Source: Shinella sumterensis | GTDB taxonomy: Bacteria > Pseudomonadota > Alphaproteobacteria > Rhizobiales > Rhizobiaceae | Direction of reading: 5' to 3' | DNA length: 64,000 nt | Assembly (NCBI RefSeq): GCF_004514425.2 | Contig: NZ_MYFN02000003.1 | Location: 335,014-399,013, forward strand | Shown: positions 1 through 9,023 of the stretch, in pieces | Position numbering within the stretch: the stretch's first letter is position 1 | Layout of the letters: every line of letters begins with the position of its first letter | The notes under the pieces: generated by a model | The model's database searches: none | The model's input: only the letters and a program-made list of their open reading frames with translations | Told to the model about the DNA's origin: nothing | Translations under genes and position numbers: made by a program

Positions 1-387
1 TACGGTGTCGAAGCCGACGTGAAGCATGATTTCAACGACGACCGCTTCGACGTTGGCGGCGATACGTTCAAGACAGAGACCCTCTGGGGCGGTTCGGTCC
101 GGGCGCGTCTCGGTTACGCCATCGACCGTACGTTGATCTACGGCACGGGCGGTTACGCCTTCACCAACGCCGCCCTGGAAAACGAGACGACCGGCGTTCG
201 GGAAAAGGACACGCTCCATGGCTGGACGATCGGTGCCGGTGTCGAACAGGCCTTCACCGATTCCGTGGTCGGCCGTGTTGAATATCGCTACAGCGACTAC
301 GGCAAGTCCGACGTCTTCGACGCGGCGGGCGTGCGCGGCGACTTCAAGACGCACTCCGTCATGGTGGGTGTCAGCATGAAGTTCTGA
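1..387 (+). CDS. Omp25/Omp31-type outer-membrane beta-barrel protein, C-terminal part
   Basis: The frame is open from base 1, so the start lies upstream; 128 codons are visible. The translation begins 'YGVEADVKHDF' and alternates Gly and aromatic residues as amphipathic beta-strands do ('RARLGYAIDR', 'GRVEYRYSDYG'). It ends in '...GVSMKF'; a terminal Phe is the usual signal for barrel insertion by the BAM complex. This matches the small 8-stranded surface porin-like proteins (Omp25/Omp31, opacity family) abundant in Rhizobiales. Identifying the paralogue needs the missing N-terminus. A perfect hairpin follows the stop codon. Confidence 0.85.
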   Translation, partial: YGVEADVKHDFNDDRFDVGGDTFKTETLWGGSVRARLGYAIDRTLIYGTGGYAFTNAALENETTGVREKDTLHGWTIGAGVEQAFTDSVVGRVEYRYSDYGKSDVFDAAGVRGDFKTHSVMVGVSMKF

Positions 388-392
388 GGTTG

Positions 393-420
393 AAGCCGGG
401 GCGACCCGTCGCCCCGGCTT
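393..420 (+). terminator. Hairpin terminator after the Omp gene
   Basis: Two perfect 13-base arms (393-405 and 408-420) separated by only 2 bases, so the real loop must open a few pairs. The stem is very GC-rich. It begins 5 bases after the Omp stop and has only a short T run, so termination or 3'-end protection is inferred from position. Confidence 0.6.
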
Positions 421-543
421 AACGTTCCGCTAACCGTAATTTTACCAGGATATGCGATAGGTCGTTGACCCGTCTCGCGCGCTGCTCTTTACGCTCCGCC
501 CCTTTCGAGGCAGGATCGGTAAACGCGCAACCACGGGACACTC

Positions 544-1323
544 ATGCGTCGGTTCATTCTGGCCCTCCTGCCGCTCGCCCTTCTCGCCACAGCCTGCTCC
601 ACCACCGACTACGATCTCGGGGTCACCGCGTCCGTTCCACCGCGCTTCGAGGACAAGGATCCGCAGGATTTTGGCGCGCGCAACCCGCATCGCCATGAAG
701 TCCACGGCATCGACGTTTCCAAGTGGAACGGCGATATCGACTGGCGCGCCGCCAAGGCCGGCGGTGTCTCCTTCGCCTTCCTGAAGGCCACCGAAGGCAC
801 CGATCGTCTCGACAGCCGCTTCGCCGAGTACTGGCGCGGCGCAAAGGCCGCGGGCGTCGCCCACGCGCCCTACCATTTCTACTATTTCTGCTCGACGGCG
901 GATGCGCAGGCGGATTGGTTCATCGCCAATGTGCCGAAGGAGGCCGTGCACCTTCCGCCGGTGCTGGACGCCGAGTGGAACGCCGCCTCACCGACCTGCA
1001 AGCTGCGGCCGCCGGCAGACGAGGTGCGCACGGTGCTGAAACGCTTCATGGATCGTCTCGAAGCCCACTACGGCAAGCGGCCGATCATCTATACGACCGT
1101 GGATTTCCACCGCGACAATCTCGTCGGCCATTTCGAAGGCTATCACTTCTGGCTGCGCTCCGTCGCCAACCACCCGGAAAACATCTACCCCGCGCGCAAA
1201 TGGGCCTTCTGGCAATATACCTCGACCGGCGTCGTGCCCGGCATTTCCGGCAACACCGATATCAACGTCTTCGCCGGTTCCGCGAAGAACTGGAACAAGT
1301 GGGTCGCCTCCGTTTCCCGCTGA
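544..1323 (+). CDS. GH25 family lysozyme-like muramidase, probable lipoprotein
   Basis: 259 aa. Residues 1-18 look like a secretion signal ending 'LLATAC'; the Cys at 18 makes a lipoprotein likely although the lipobox is not canonical. The rest is a GH25 (Chalaropsis-type lysozyme) domain: 'HGIDVSKWNGDIDW' with Asp57, 'FLKATEGTD' with Glu84, and 'LDAEWN' with Asp142 and Glu144, the positions expected of the acidic catalytic cluster. The family cuts the beta-1,4 bond of peptidoglycan between MurNAc and GlcNAc, here presumably in the periplasm. A paralogue lies at 37263-38288. No strong ribosome site precedes the ATG. An intrinsic terminator follows. Confidence 0.88.
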   Translation: MRRFILALLPLALLATACSTTDYDLGVTASVPPRFEDKDPQDFGARNPHRHEVHGIDVSKWNGDIDWRAAKAGGVSFAFLKATEGTDRLDSRFAEYWRGAKAAGVAHAPYHFYYFCSTADAQADWFIANVPKEAVHLPPVLDAEWNAASPTCKLRPPADEVRTVLKRFMDRLEAHYGKRPIIYTTVDFHRDNLVGHFEGYHFWLRSVANHPENIYPARKWAFWQYTSTGVVPGISGNTDINVFAGSAKNWNKWVASVSR

Positions 1324-1350
1324 GCGCGCAACACGCACAATGGAAATCGC

Positions 1351-1375
1351 GGCAAGCCTGCGGGCTTGCCTTTTT
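1351..1375 (+). terminator. Intrinsic terminator after the GH25 gene
   Basis: 8-bp stem (1351-1358 with 1363-1370), TGCG loop, then five T's. Classic rho-independent form 28 bases after the stop codon. Confidence 0.85.
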
Positions 1376-1464
1376 CTTCTTGCTTCCGTCACATTCATCT
1401 GAGACAGCCGGCCCTATGTTACAGCCCTATGTTTGAGAAGGGCAGCGCACTCAAGGAGCACCAG

Positions 1465-2661
1465 ATGCGGCAGAACCTGAAGACGACACTCGCGGCGAGC
1501 CTGACGGCCTTCCTGCTGGCCGGAGGCGCGCAGGCCCAGACGGCAGCGGCCTGCGGCGGCGATCTCGGCGCCTTCCTGGAGGGCGTGAAGGCCGAAGCGC
1601 TCACGCGCGGTGTCTCCGCCGACGTGGCCGACCGCGCGCTTGCCGGCGCCGCCATCGACCAGAAGGTCCTGTCGCGCGACCGCGCGCAGGGCGTCTTCCG
1701 CCAGACCTTCCTGGAGTTCTCCAAGCGCACGGTCAGCCAGTCGCGCCTCGATATCGGCCGCAAGAAGCTGAACGACCTTGCGGCCGTGTTCGGCCGCGCC
1801 GAGCAGGAATTCGGCGTGCCCGGCCCCGTCATCGCCGCCTTCTGGGCCATGGAAACGGACTTCGGCGCGGTGCAGGGCGATTTCAACACCCGCAACGCAC
1901 TGGTCACGCTCTCGCATGACTGCCGCCGCCCCGAACTCTTCCGCCCGCAGCTCATCGCCGCCATCGAGATGGTCGGCCACGGCGACCTCGACCCGAACGG
2001 CACGACGGGTGCCTGGGCCGGCGAGATCGGCCAGGTGCAGATGCTGCCGAAGGATATCATCGAGTTCGGGGTGGACGGCGACGGCGACAACCACGTCAAT
2101 GTCAAGCAGAGCGCGCCCGACGCCATCCTGACGGCGGCAAAGTTCATCCAGCATCTCGGCTTCGTGAAGGGGCAGCCCTGGATTCAGGAAGTATCCGTTC
2201 CCGATGTCCTGCCCTTCGAGAAGACCGGCCTTCAGCCGGGCATGAAGGCGTCGGACTGGTTCGCCCTCGGCGTGAAGCCGCGCGACGGCGATACCGCCTT
2301 CGGCAATCTCGAAGCCTCGCTCGTGCTGCCGCAGGGCCGCAAGGGACCCGCCTTCATCACCTATCCCAACTTCAACATCTACCTCGCCTGGAACCAGTCC
2401 TTCATCTACACGACGTCGGCGGCCTATTTCGCCACGCGCCTGGCCGGTGCCCCGCCCTATGAGCGAGGCACGCCCGAGGAAGGCCTGTCCGAAGACGCCA
2501 TGAAGGAGCTTCAGACGAAGCTCCAGGCCCATGGCCACGATGTCGGCAAGATCGACGGCATTCTCGGCTCCGGCACGCGCGCGGCGATCCAGAAGGAACA
2601 GCTGCGCCTCGGCATGCCCGCCGATGGCTGGGCGACGCCCGCGCTGCTGGCCGCACTCTGA
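1465..2661 (+). CDS. Lytic murein transglycosylase (MltB/SLT_2 type) with peptidoglycan-binding domain
   Basis: 398 aa from the ATG at 1465, chosen because AAGGAG lies 6 bases upstream and a signal peptide follows directly ('...AFLLAGGAQAQT'); the frame is open further upstream without such signals. The middle is the MltB-type transglycosylase domain, with the catalytic Glu in 'WAMETDFGAVQG' and the substrate-groove segment 'GEIGQVQMLPKD'. Residues about 335-398 form a PG_binding_1 repeat ('LQTKLQAHGHDVGKIDGILGS'). The enzyme cleaves glycan strands non-hydrolytically to 1,6-anhydroMurNAc ends. Missing a lipobox, it is probably a soluble periplasmic member. Forms a wall-remodelling pair with the GH25 gene upstream, each with its own terminator. 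Confidence 0.9.
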   Translation: MRQNLKTTLAASLTAFLLAGGAQAQTAAACGGDLGAFLEGVKAEALTRGVSADVADRALAGAAIDQKVLSRDRAQGVFRQTFLEFSKRTVSQSRLDIGRKKLNDLAAVFGRAEQEFGVPGPVIAAFWAMETDFGAVQGDFNTRNALVTLSHDCRRPELFRPQLIAAIEMVGHGDLDPNGTTGAWAGEIGQVQMLPKDIIEFGVDGDGDNHVNVKQSAPDAILTAAKFIQHLGFVKGQPWIQEVSVPDVLPFEKTGLQPGMKASDWFALGVKPRDGDTAFGNLEASLVLPQGRKGPAFITYPNFNIYLAWNQSFIYTTSAAYFATRLAGAPPYERGTPEEGLSEDAMKELQTKLQAHGHDVGKIDGILGSGTRAAIQKEQLRLGMPADGWATPALLAAL

Positions 2662-2712
2662 CGAAATCGGGTGGCGCAGCGCCATCCCTTGCGCTAGGAC
2701 TTGCAAGACCTG

Positions 2713-2748
2713 AGCGGCGCTGCCGGCCCATCCCGGCAGCGCCGCTTC
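2713..2748 (+). terminator. Strong hairpin terminator after the lytic transglycosylase
   Basis: Perfect 14-bp GC-rich stem (2713-2726 with 2733-2746) around a 6-base loop, with a weak T-rich tail. Confidence 0.7.
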
Positions 2749-2776
2749 GTTCTCGTCCCGGCACCTGGAACAATCG

Positions 2777-3712
2777 ATGGCACAGCAGGCATCAACGGCT
2801 TCGACACGCATGTCTGCGGCCACCTGGGGGCTCCTGAGCCTGCTCGGCCTCATCTGGGGCGGCTCGTTCTTCTTCGCGCGCGTCGCGGTGCCCTACGTGC
2901 CGCCGGCCACGCTGGTCCTGCTGCGCGTGGCCATCGCCGCCGTCGCCCTGCACATCTACATCGCCGGCCGCTTTTCGATCTACGCCACGCTGCGCGCCCG
3001 CTGGCGCTCGTTCCTGCTGCTCGGCCTCATCAACAACGCCGTGCCGCACATGTTGATCTTTCTCGGCCAGACGCAGATCGGCGCCGGCCTCGCCTCCATC
3101 CTCAACGCGACGACGCCGATCTTCACCGTGCTGATTGCCAACCGGATGACCGCGGACGAAAAGCTGTCGCCGGCAAAGATCGCCGGGTGCCTGATCGGCC
3201 TTGCCGGCACCGCCGTCCTCATCGGCCCGCGTGCGCTCGCACCGTTCACCGGCGACAGCGGCCCGCCGCTCTGGGCCGTCGTCCTGCCCGTGCTCGCCGC
3301 CGTGTCCTACGGTTTCGCCGCGACCTACGGCAAGCGTTTCCGCGGCACCGCCCCGCCGGTCATCGCGGCCGGGCAGCTGACGGCCTCCACATTGCTCATG
3401 CTGCCGGTCTCGCTCGCCCTCGACGCCCCCTGGCAGCTTCCCCTGCCCCCAACCGGCGCCATCCTCGCCGTTCTGGCGCTGGCGCTCCTTTCCACGGCCT
3501 ATGGCTACATCCTGTTCTTCCGAATCATGGCGGCGGCCGGCGCGACCAACACCTCTCTCGTCACCCTGCTCGTGCCGCCCAGCGCCATCCTGCTCGGCGC
3601 CGTCTTCCTGGGCGAACGGCTGACGCCGCTCGGAATGCTGGGAATGGCGCTGGTCCTGCTCGGCCTCGTGGTTCTCGACGGCCGCCTGCTCGCCCGGTTT
3701 CCAAAACGTTAA
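2777..3712 (+). CDS. DMT-superfamily (EamA) transporter
   Basis: 311 aa inner-membrane protein of drug/metabolite transporter size, with two EamA repeats (about residues 15-145 and 165-300) giving roughly ten hydrophobic helices. Typical pieces are 'GLIWGGSFFFARVAVPYVPP' at the start of repeat 1 and 'FLGERLTPLGMLGMALVLLG' near the end of repeat 2. Family members export metabolites or drugs; the substrate cannot be read from sequence. The ATG at 2777 follows 'GGAACAATCG', a poor ribosome site; Met14 is an alternative start. It stands alone after a strong terminator. An unrelated second DMT gene lies at 9986-10930. Confidence 0.85.
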   Translation: MAQQASTASTRMSAATWGLLSLLGLIWGGSFFFARVAVPYVPPATLVLLRVAIAAVALHIYIAGRFSIYATLRARWRSFLLLGLINNAVPHMLIFLGQTQIGAGLASILNATTPIFTVLIANRMTADEKLSPAKIAGCLIGLAGTAVLIGPRALAPFTGDSGPPLWAVVLPVLAAVSYGFAATYGKRFRGTAPPVIAAGQLTASTLLMLPVSLALDAPWQLPLPPTGAILAVLALALLSTAYGYILFFRIMAAAGATNTSLVTLLVPPSAILLGAVFLGERLTPLGMLGMALVLLGLVVLDGRLLARFPKR

Positions 3713-3992
3713 TACCCCCGGGGAACAAAGGGCTTTCAGCACCGTTTTTGCGAAATACGCAGCCCTTCGACGCCACGGTTGCGCCACACTGGTAAATGAA
3801 CATTGCCGGCATTCGTCATTTGGTAGGGATTGTGAATTTTTTGTGGCGAGTGCTTTTGCGCATAAATTACAATATGTTAGGCCTGTGAATAACCGACTGC
3901 CGCAGGACCGATGTTGCATCGCAGCAACAAAACACCTTTTCAATCCGGTTTTTTCGGTCGTAATATCGAACCGTTAACGCAAGGAGGTCGCC

Positions 3993-4070
3993 ATGGGACT
4001 CACACATTCCTTGAATGTTCTGATGATCAGTGCAGCATTCCTCTTCGTCGCAACGATGATCTTCATCTGA
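3993..4070 (+). CDS. 25-residue single-span membrane peptide (small ORF)
   Basis: I call this short ORF because a near-perfect Shine-Dalgarno sequence, AAGGAGG, lies 5 bases before the ATG and a bidirectional terminator follows 61 bases after the stop. The product starts 'MGLTHSLNVLMIS' and ends 'FVATMIFI': a short polar start and one hydrophobic helix, no Cys, nothing else. It looks like a small inner-membrane peptide of regulatory or stress type. I do not recognise a named family. Upstream are about 280 bases of relatively AT-rich DNA with small hairpins, so the message probably has a long leader. Overlapping longer frames lack ribosome sites and look like shadows. Confidence 0.6.
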   Translation: MGLTHSLNVLMISAAFLFVATMIFI

Positions 4071-4131
4071 GGCGATCAAGCGCAACCAGAGCGGCAGGCG
4101 ACAACAAGAAATCCCTGCCGGAACCTTTTGA

Positions 4132-4168
4132 AAAAATGCATGGCCCGGAGACGGTGCCATGCATTTTT
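4132..4168. terminator. Bidirectional terminator between the small ORF and metF
   Basis: Perfect 13-bp stem (4132-4144 with 4156-4168), A-rich on the left and T-rich on the right, so it reads as a terminator both for the small ORF (+) and for the convergent sahR-metF operon (-). Confidence 0.85.
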
Positions 4169-4195
4169 CGTTTCGGGGAATGAGGCGGCGCTTGC

Positions 4196-5113
4196 TCAGG
4201 CCGCGGCGCCGGCAGCCGGACGGCGGTCGACCTTCGCAAGGCCCACGCCGTCGCAGACCGCGGAGACGAGATTGGCGCGGTTCATCGTGTAGAAATGGAA
4301 CTCGTCGATGCCCCGCGAAATGAGATCCTCAAGCTGGCGCACGGCAAGTTCGACGGCGACGGCCGTGCGCTCCTGCGGCTTGTCGTCGACAGGCGACAGG
4401 CGCTCGGCAAGCCAGGCCGGCACCGTGGCGCCGCACATGCCTGCGAATTTCTGGACCTGCGCCAGATTGTGCACCGGCAGCAGGCCCGGCACGACTGGAA
4501 TGGTGATGCCCGCCCGGCGCACGCGCTCCAGGTAGTGCTCGAACTGGTCGTTGTCGAAGAAGAACTGCGTCAGCGCGCGCGTGGCGCCCGCATCGACCTT
4601 GCGCTTGAGCATGTCGATATCGGCCGCGACATCGGCACTTTGCGGATGCTTTTCCGGATAGGCGGAGACGGAGACTTCGAAATCGGCAAGGCCGCGCAGG
4701 CCGGCGACCAGTTCCGCCGCATTGGCATAGCCGCCCGGATGCGGCTGGTAGGCCGTGCCCACGCCGCCCGGCGGATCGCCGCGCAGCGCCACGAAATGCT
4801 TGACGCCGATGGCCTGGAACTCCGCAACGACGGCGTTGACCTCTTCCTTCGTCGCGCCGACGCAGGTGAGATGCGAGGCCGCGGGCAGCCCCATCCCGAG
4901 CAGATGGCGCACCGTCGCCAGCGTCGGCACCTTGGTGGAGCCGCCGGCACCATAGGTCACCGACAGGAAGGCCGGTTCATAGGCCGAAAGCTGCGTGGCC
5001 GTTTCCCAGAGCTGCTTTTCCGCGTCCGCCGTCTTGGGCGGGAAGAACTCGAAAGACAGGCGGATGTCGCTGCGGGACGGCCCGCGGGAGGCATTGTCGG
5101 TCGCCTTGGTCAT
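4196..5113 (-). CDS. metF: Methylenetetrahydrofolate reductase
   Basis: 305 aa from the ATG at 5113, which has AAGGAG 5 bases upstream; longer in-frame starts have no ribosome site. MetF reduces 5,10-methylene-THF to 5-methyl-THF with NADH/FAD, supplying the methyl group for methionine synthase. The N-terminus 'LSFEFFPPKT' carries the conserved Glu of the family; 'LSVTYGAGGST', 'HFVALRGDPPGG', 'DVAADIDMLKRKVDAGA' and 'TQFFFDN' are further signature pieces. Its start is one base from the stop of the ArsR/methyltransferase gene upstream, so the two are translated as an operon, and control by that regulator (SahR logic) is expected. Confidence 0.96.
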   Translation of the reverse strand: MTKATDNASRGPSRSDIRLSFEFFPPKTADAEKQLWETATQLSAYEPAFLSVTYGAGGSTKVPTLATVRHLLGMGLPAASHLTCVGATKEEVNAVVAEFQAIGVKHFVALRGDPPGGVGTAYQPHPGGYANAAELVAGLRGLADFEVSVSAYPEKHPQSADVAADIDMLKRKVDAGATRALTQFFFDNDQFEHYLERVRRAGITIPVVPGLLPVHNLAQVQKFAGMCGATVPAWLAERLSPVDDKPQERTAVAVELAVRQLEDLISRGIDEFHFYTMNRANLVSAVCDGVGLAKVDRRPAAGAAA

Positions 5114-5114
5114 G

Positions 5115-6122
5115 TCAACTCCTTCTGCGGATGGCGATCTTGCCGGCCGCCGGTTCACGCCGGTCGCGGGCAAGCCATATGGTCACGGTCAGCGCATCGG
5201 CGGCCGAATGCGCGGGCTTCAGATCGACGATCTCCTCGACGGCGAGCCCTGCCTTCTCAAGCCAGTCGGCAAGGATCTGGTGCGAGAAACCGAGGCGAAT
5301 ATGGGCATGGTCGTTCCGAAGGTGCTCCAGCCCGTGCGGCGCGAGATCAATGATGGCGAGGCGGCCACCGGGTGCGAGCATGCGCGCCGCTTCCGCGATC
5401 GCCGCCTCCGGCTCCTCGAGGAAGTGCAGCACCTGATGGATCGTCACCACATCGAACTCGTCGCGCTCGAGCGGCAGGTTGAAGATATCGCCGTGGCGGA
5501 TGGACGCCTTGGTGATGCCCGCGCGGTCGAGATTGGCCCGCGCCACCGCCAGCATGTCACGGCTGGCATCCACACCGACGCCGCGCTGGTAGAGCCCTTC
5601 GAACAGCTGGAGAATGCGGCCCGTGCCGGTGCCGAGGTCGAGGAAGGCATCGACCGGCTCGGTGCCGATCATCGCGGCAAGCTTCGCCTCCACCTCCGCG
5701 TCGCTGACATGGAGGCGACGCATCGCGTCCCAGTCGGCCGCGTTGCGGCTGAAATAGGCCTGCGCCTTGTCGGCCCGCACCTTCTTCAGCACCCGCAGCC
5801 GCTCGTCGTCGCGCGCCAGAACCGCGTCCGCCCCATCGGCCGTCTCAAGCAGCTGGCGCGCCAGCGCCACGGCCGCGCCGCCCTGGCTGAGCCGGAAGAA
5901 GGCCCATGCCCCCTCCTGATAGCGATCGACAAGCCCGGCTTCGGCGAGAAGCTTCAGGTGACGCGAGATGCGCGGCTGGGACTGGCCGAGAATGTCGGTG
6001 AGATCCGTCACGGTCAGGTCGCCATGGGAAAGCAGCGCAAGCAGACGAAGGCGCGTCGGCTCGCCGGCGGCCTTCAGGATCTCCACGATGTCATCAAGTC
6101 CGAGTTTCTGCGCGTCGCCCAT
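5115..6122 (-). CDS. sahR: ArsR-family regulator fused to SAM/SAH-binding methyltransferase domain (SahR-like)
   Basis: 335 aa from the ATG at 6122 (GGAAA upstream); the longer version needs a TTG start and would run nearly into the operator. Residues about 8-85 are an ArsR winged helix ('GEPTRLRLLALLSHGDL', 'GQSQPRISRHLKLLAEAGLV'). Residues about 125-300 are a class I methyltransferase fold with the SAM loop 'FLDLGTGTGRILQLF' and 'RHGDIFNLPLE'. SahR proteins of this architecture repress SAM-cycle genes (metF, metH/metE, ahcY, metK) and are released by S-adenosylhomocysteine. The tandem arrangement with metF and a palindrome 16 bases before the start agree. A genuine methyltransferase activity cannot be excluded. 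Confidence 0.85.
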   Translation of the reverse strand: MGDAQKLGLDDIVEILKAAGEPTRLRLLALLSHGDLTVTDLTDILGQSQPRISRHLKLLAEAGLVDRYQEGAWAFFRLSQGGAAVALARQLLETADGADAVLARDDERLRVLKKVRADKAQAYFSRNAADWDAMRRLHVSDAEVEAKLAAMIGTEPVDAFLDLGTGTGRILQLFEGLYQRGVGVDASRDMLAVARANLDRAGITKASIRHGDIFNLPLERDEFDVVTIHQVLHFLEEPEAAIAEAARMLAPGGRLAIIDLAPHGLEHLRNDHAHIRLGFSHQILADWLEKAGLAVEEIVDLKPAHSAADALTVTIWLARDRREPAAGKIAIRRRS

Positions 6123-6138
6123 GGCTTTTCCAATCAAG

Positions 6139-6158
6139 ACATAAAGATATGTTTATGT
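6139..6158. promoter_or_regulatory. 20-bp palindrome, probable SahR operator
   Basis: ACATAAAGATATGTTTATGT is a palindrome broken only by one symmetric pair of bases. It lies 16 bases upstream of the sahR start codon, where a repressor would block the promoter of the sahR-metF operon. The sequence is clear; assignment to SahR rests on gene context. Confidence 0.65.
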
Positions 6159-6286
6159 GATTAACCCGCTGCTTGCAAGAGCCAATCGACAGGAACCTGT
6201 CCCGCGCAACCCCGCCCCGCCGTTGATCATCGCAGGACTGGCGGCAAGCCGCCGGGATACCGATCTTCCCATTATCGGCGGCAAAG

Positions 6287-6312
6287 AAAAACCCCGGCGA
6301 ACCGGGGTTTTT
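6287..6312 (-). terminator. Intrinsic terminator of ettA
   Basis: Perfect 11-bp stem (6287-6297 with 6302-6312) whose outer pairs are A:T, with a 4-base loop. It begins 20 bases past the ettA stop on the minus strand and has a T run there. Confidence 0.85.
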
Positions 6313-6332
6313 CAAACGTGGCGGCAGCAGGC

Positions 6333-7982
<1,650 letters not shown>

Positions 7983-8089
7983 GCAAACGCGCTCCGGGTC
8001 GGACAAATTTGCCCGCTATGTAGGCGAATTATCCGCCCGCGGCAATCTCTTGAAGCCAGCGCATACAGGCCCATGCGATCGGCCGGCGT

Positions 8090-8854
8090 CTATTGCAGGG
8101 CCGCCCTGTCGGCCGTCGCCGCGCCCGTCCAACCCTCCGTGCACCGCGACGTCGTGGGCTTGGCGTCTGCGATCAGCGCTGGAAGCGCCCCCTCGCCGGC
8201 CGCGATGCCGATGGTCAGGCCGGTGACCACGGTGCGGTTGCCGGTCTTGCGGCAGGTCAGGCGCACACGTTCGCCGGCGCCTGAGCCGAAGGCGGCATCG
8301 AAGGCCTTGCGCACCTCCGCCAGCGTGACCGTGCCGCCGGCCTTGCCGGCAAAGACCGCCAGCACCGGTGATGCGTTGAGCTGGTCGAGCAGGTCCAGCG
8401 ACCGGGCATAATAGGCTTCCGCCGATACCGCGACGCAGCTGCCGCTCTTCAGCCAAAGCCTGCGGTCGAAACCGGATCGCACGGCCGGCATGGCGGCCGT
8501 GAGGCGGTCTCTGGTCGCCGACGCGAGCGTGACCTCGGGCAGATCGGTCCATGTCCCCTTTTTTGCCTTCTGCGCCAGCCCGGCCTCGACGCCGCAATAG
8601 CTCTTGCGCGGCTGGAAACGGCCGACCAGCGAGAAGCGTTGCGCCGCTCCAGTGGAAGCCGAAAACCCGATGCAGCCCTTGCTCTTCGGCCGCGCCGCGC
8701 AATAGCCGGCCTGCCAGCCGACGGACAGGACCTCTCGCGTGCCGCCCTTTGCGGGCGCGGATTGCGCCCATGCGGCGGCCGGCGCGAAAACCAGAAGGCA
8801 GGCGATGAACAGGGATAATGCGGCCTGAACAGGCAAGGCGACGATCGTCTTCAT
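8090..8854 (-). CDS. Secreted RNase T2-like protein with degenerate active site
   Basis: 254 aa with a cleaved signal peptide (residues 1-30, ending 'AAAWAQ'). The body follows bacterial RNase T2/RNase I order: 'VLSVGWQAGYC', 'RFSLVGRFQP', 'LPEVTLASATRDRLTAAMP', 'RRLWLKSGSC', 'SAEAYYARSL', 'LRLTCRK'-like end. In true RNase T2 enzymes the second segment is F-x-x-H-G-L-W-P and the fourth H-E-W-x-K-H-G-x-C. Here Val77 replaces the first catalytic His, Arg132 and Leu133 stand at H-E, and Ser137 replaces the last His. It is therefore probably a non-catalytic periplasmic or secreted pseudoenzyme; binding of RNA or an inhibitor-like role is speculation. GGGGAG precedes the ATG by 7 bases. Cys residues (52, 61, 87, 140) suggest the disulphides are kept. 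Confidence 0.7.
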   Translation of the reverse strand: MKTIVALPVQAALSLFIACLLVFAPAAAWAQSAPAKGGTREVLSVGWQAGYCAARPKSKGCIGFSASTGAAQRFSLVGRFQPRKSYCGVEAGLAQKAKKGTWTDLPEVTLASATRDRLTAAMPAVRSGFDRRLWLKSGSCVAVSAEAYYARSLDLLDQLNASPVLAVFAGKAGGTVTLAEVRKAFDAAFGSGAGERVRLTCRKTGNRTVVTGLTIGIAAGEGALPALIADAKPTTSRCTEGWTGAATADRAALQ

Positions 8855-8889
8855 GACGGGCTCCCCTTATGAGAACAAAACAAGATCAT

Positions 8890-8931
8890 ATGCAACCAAA
8901 AATCATGAAAATGCAACCCCAGAGAATGAAA
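8890..8931. repeat. Two adjacent 21-bp direct repeats in a divergent promoter region
   Basis: Units 8890-8910 and 8911-8931 both begin ATGCAACC and end ATGAAA, with a variable 7-base centre. The period equals two helical turns, so both copies face the same side of the DNA. They lie 36 bases upstream of the RNase T2-like start and 93 bases before the hydrolase start. Confidence 0.55.
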
Positions 8932-9023
8932 ATCGCGATAAACGCGAGCATCGGCGAAAATACACGTCGCATCCCATTGTCTTTCCTGCGCAAATCACGT
9001 TGACCTCTAGACAAACGGGAGGA

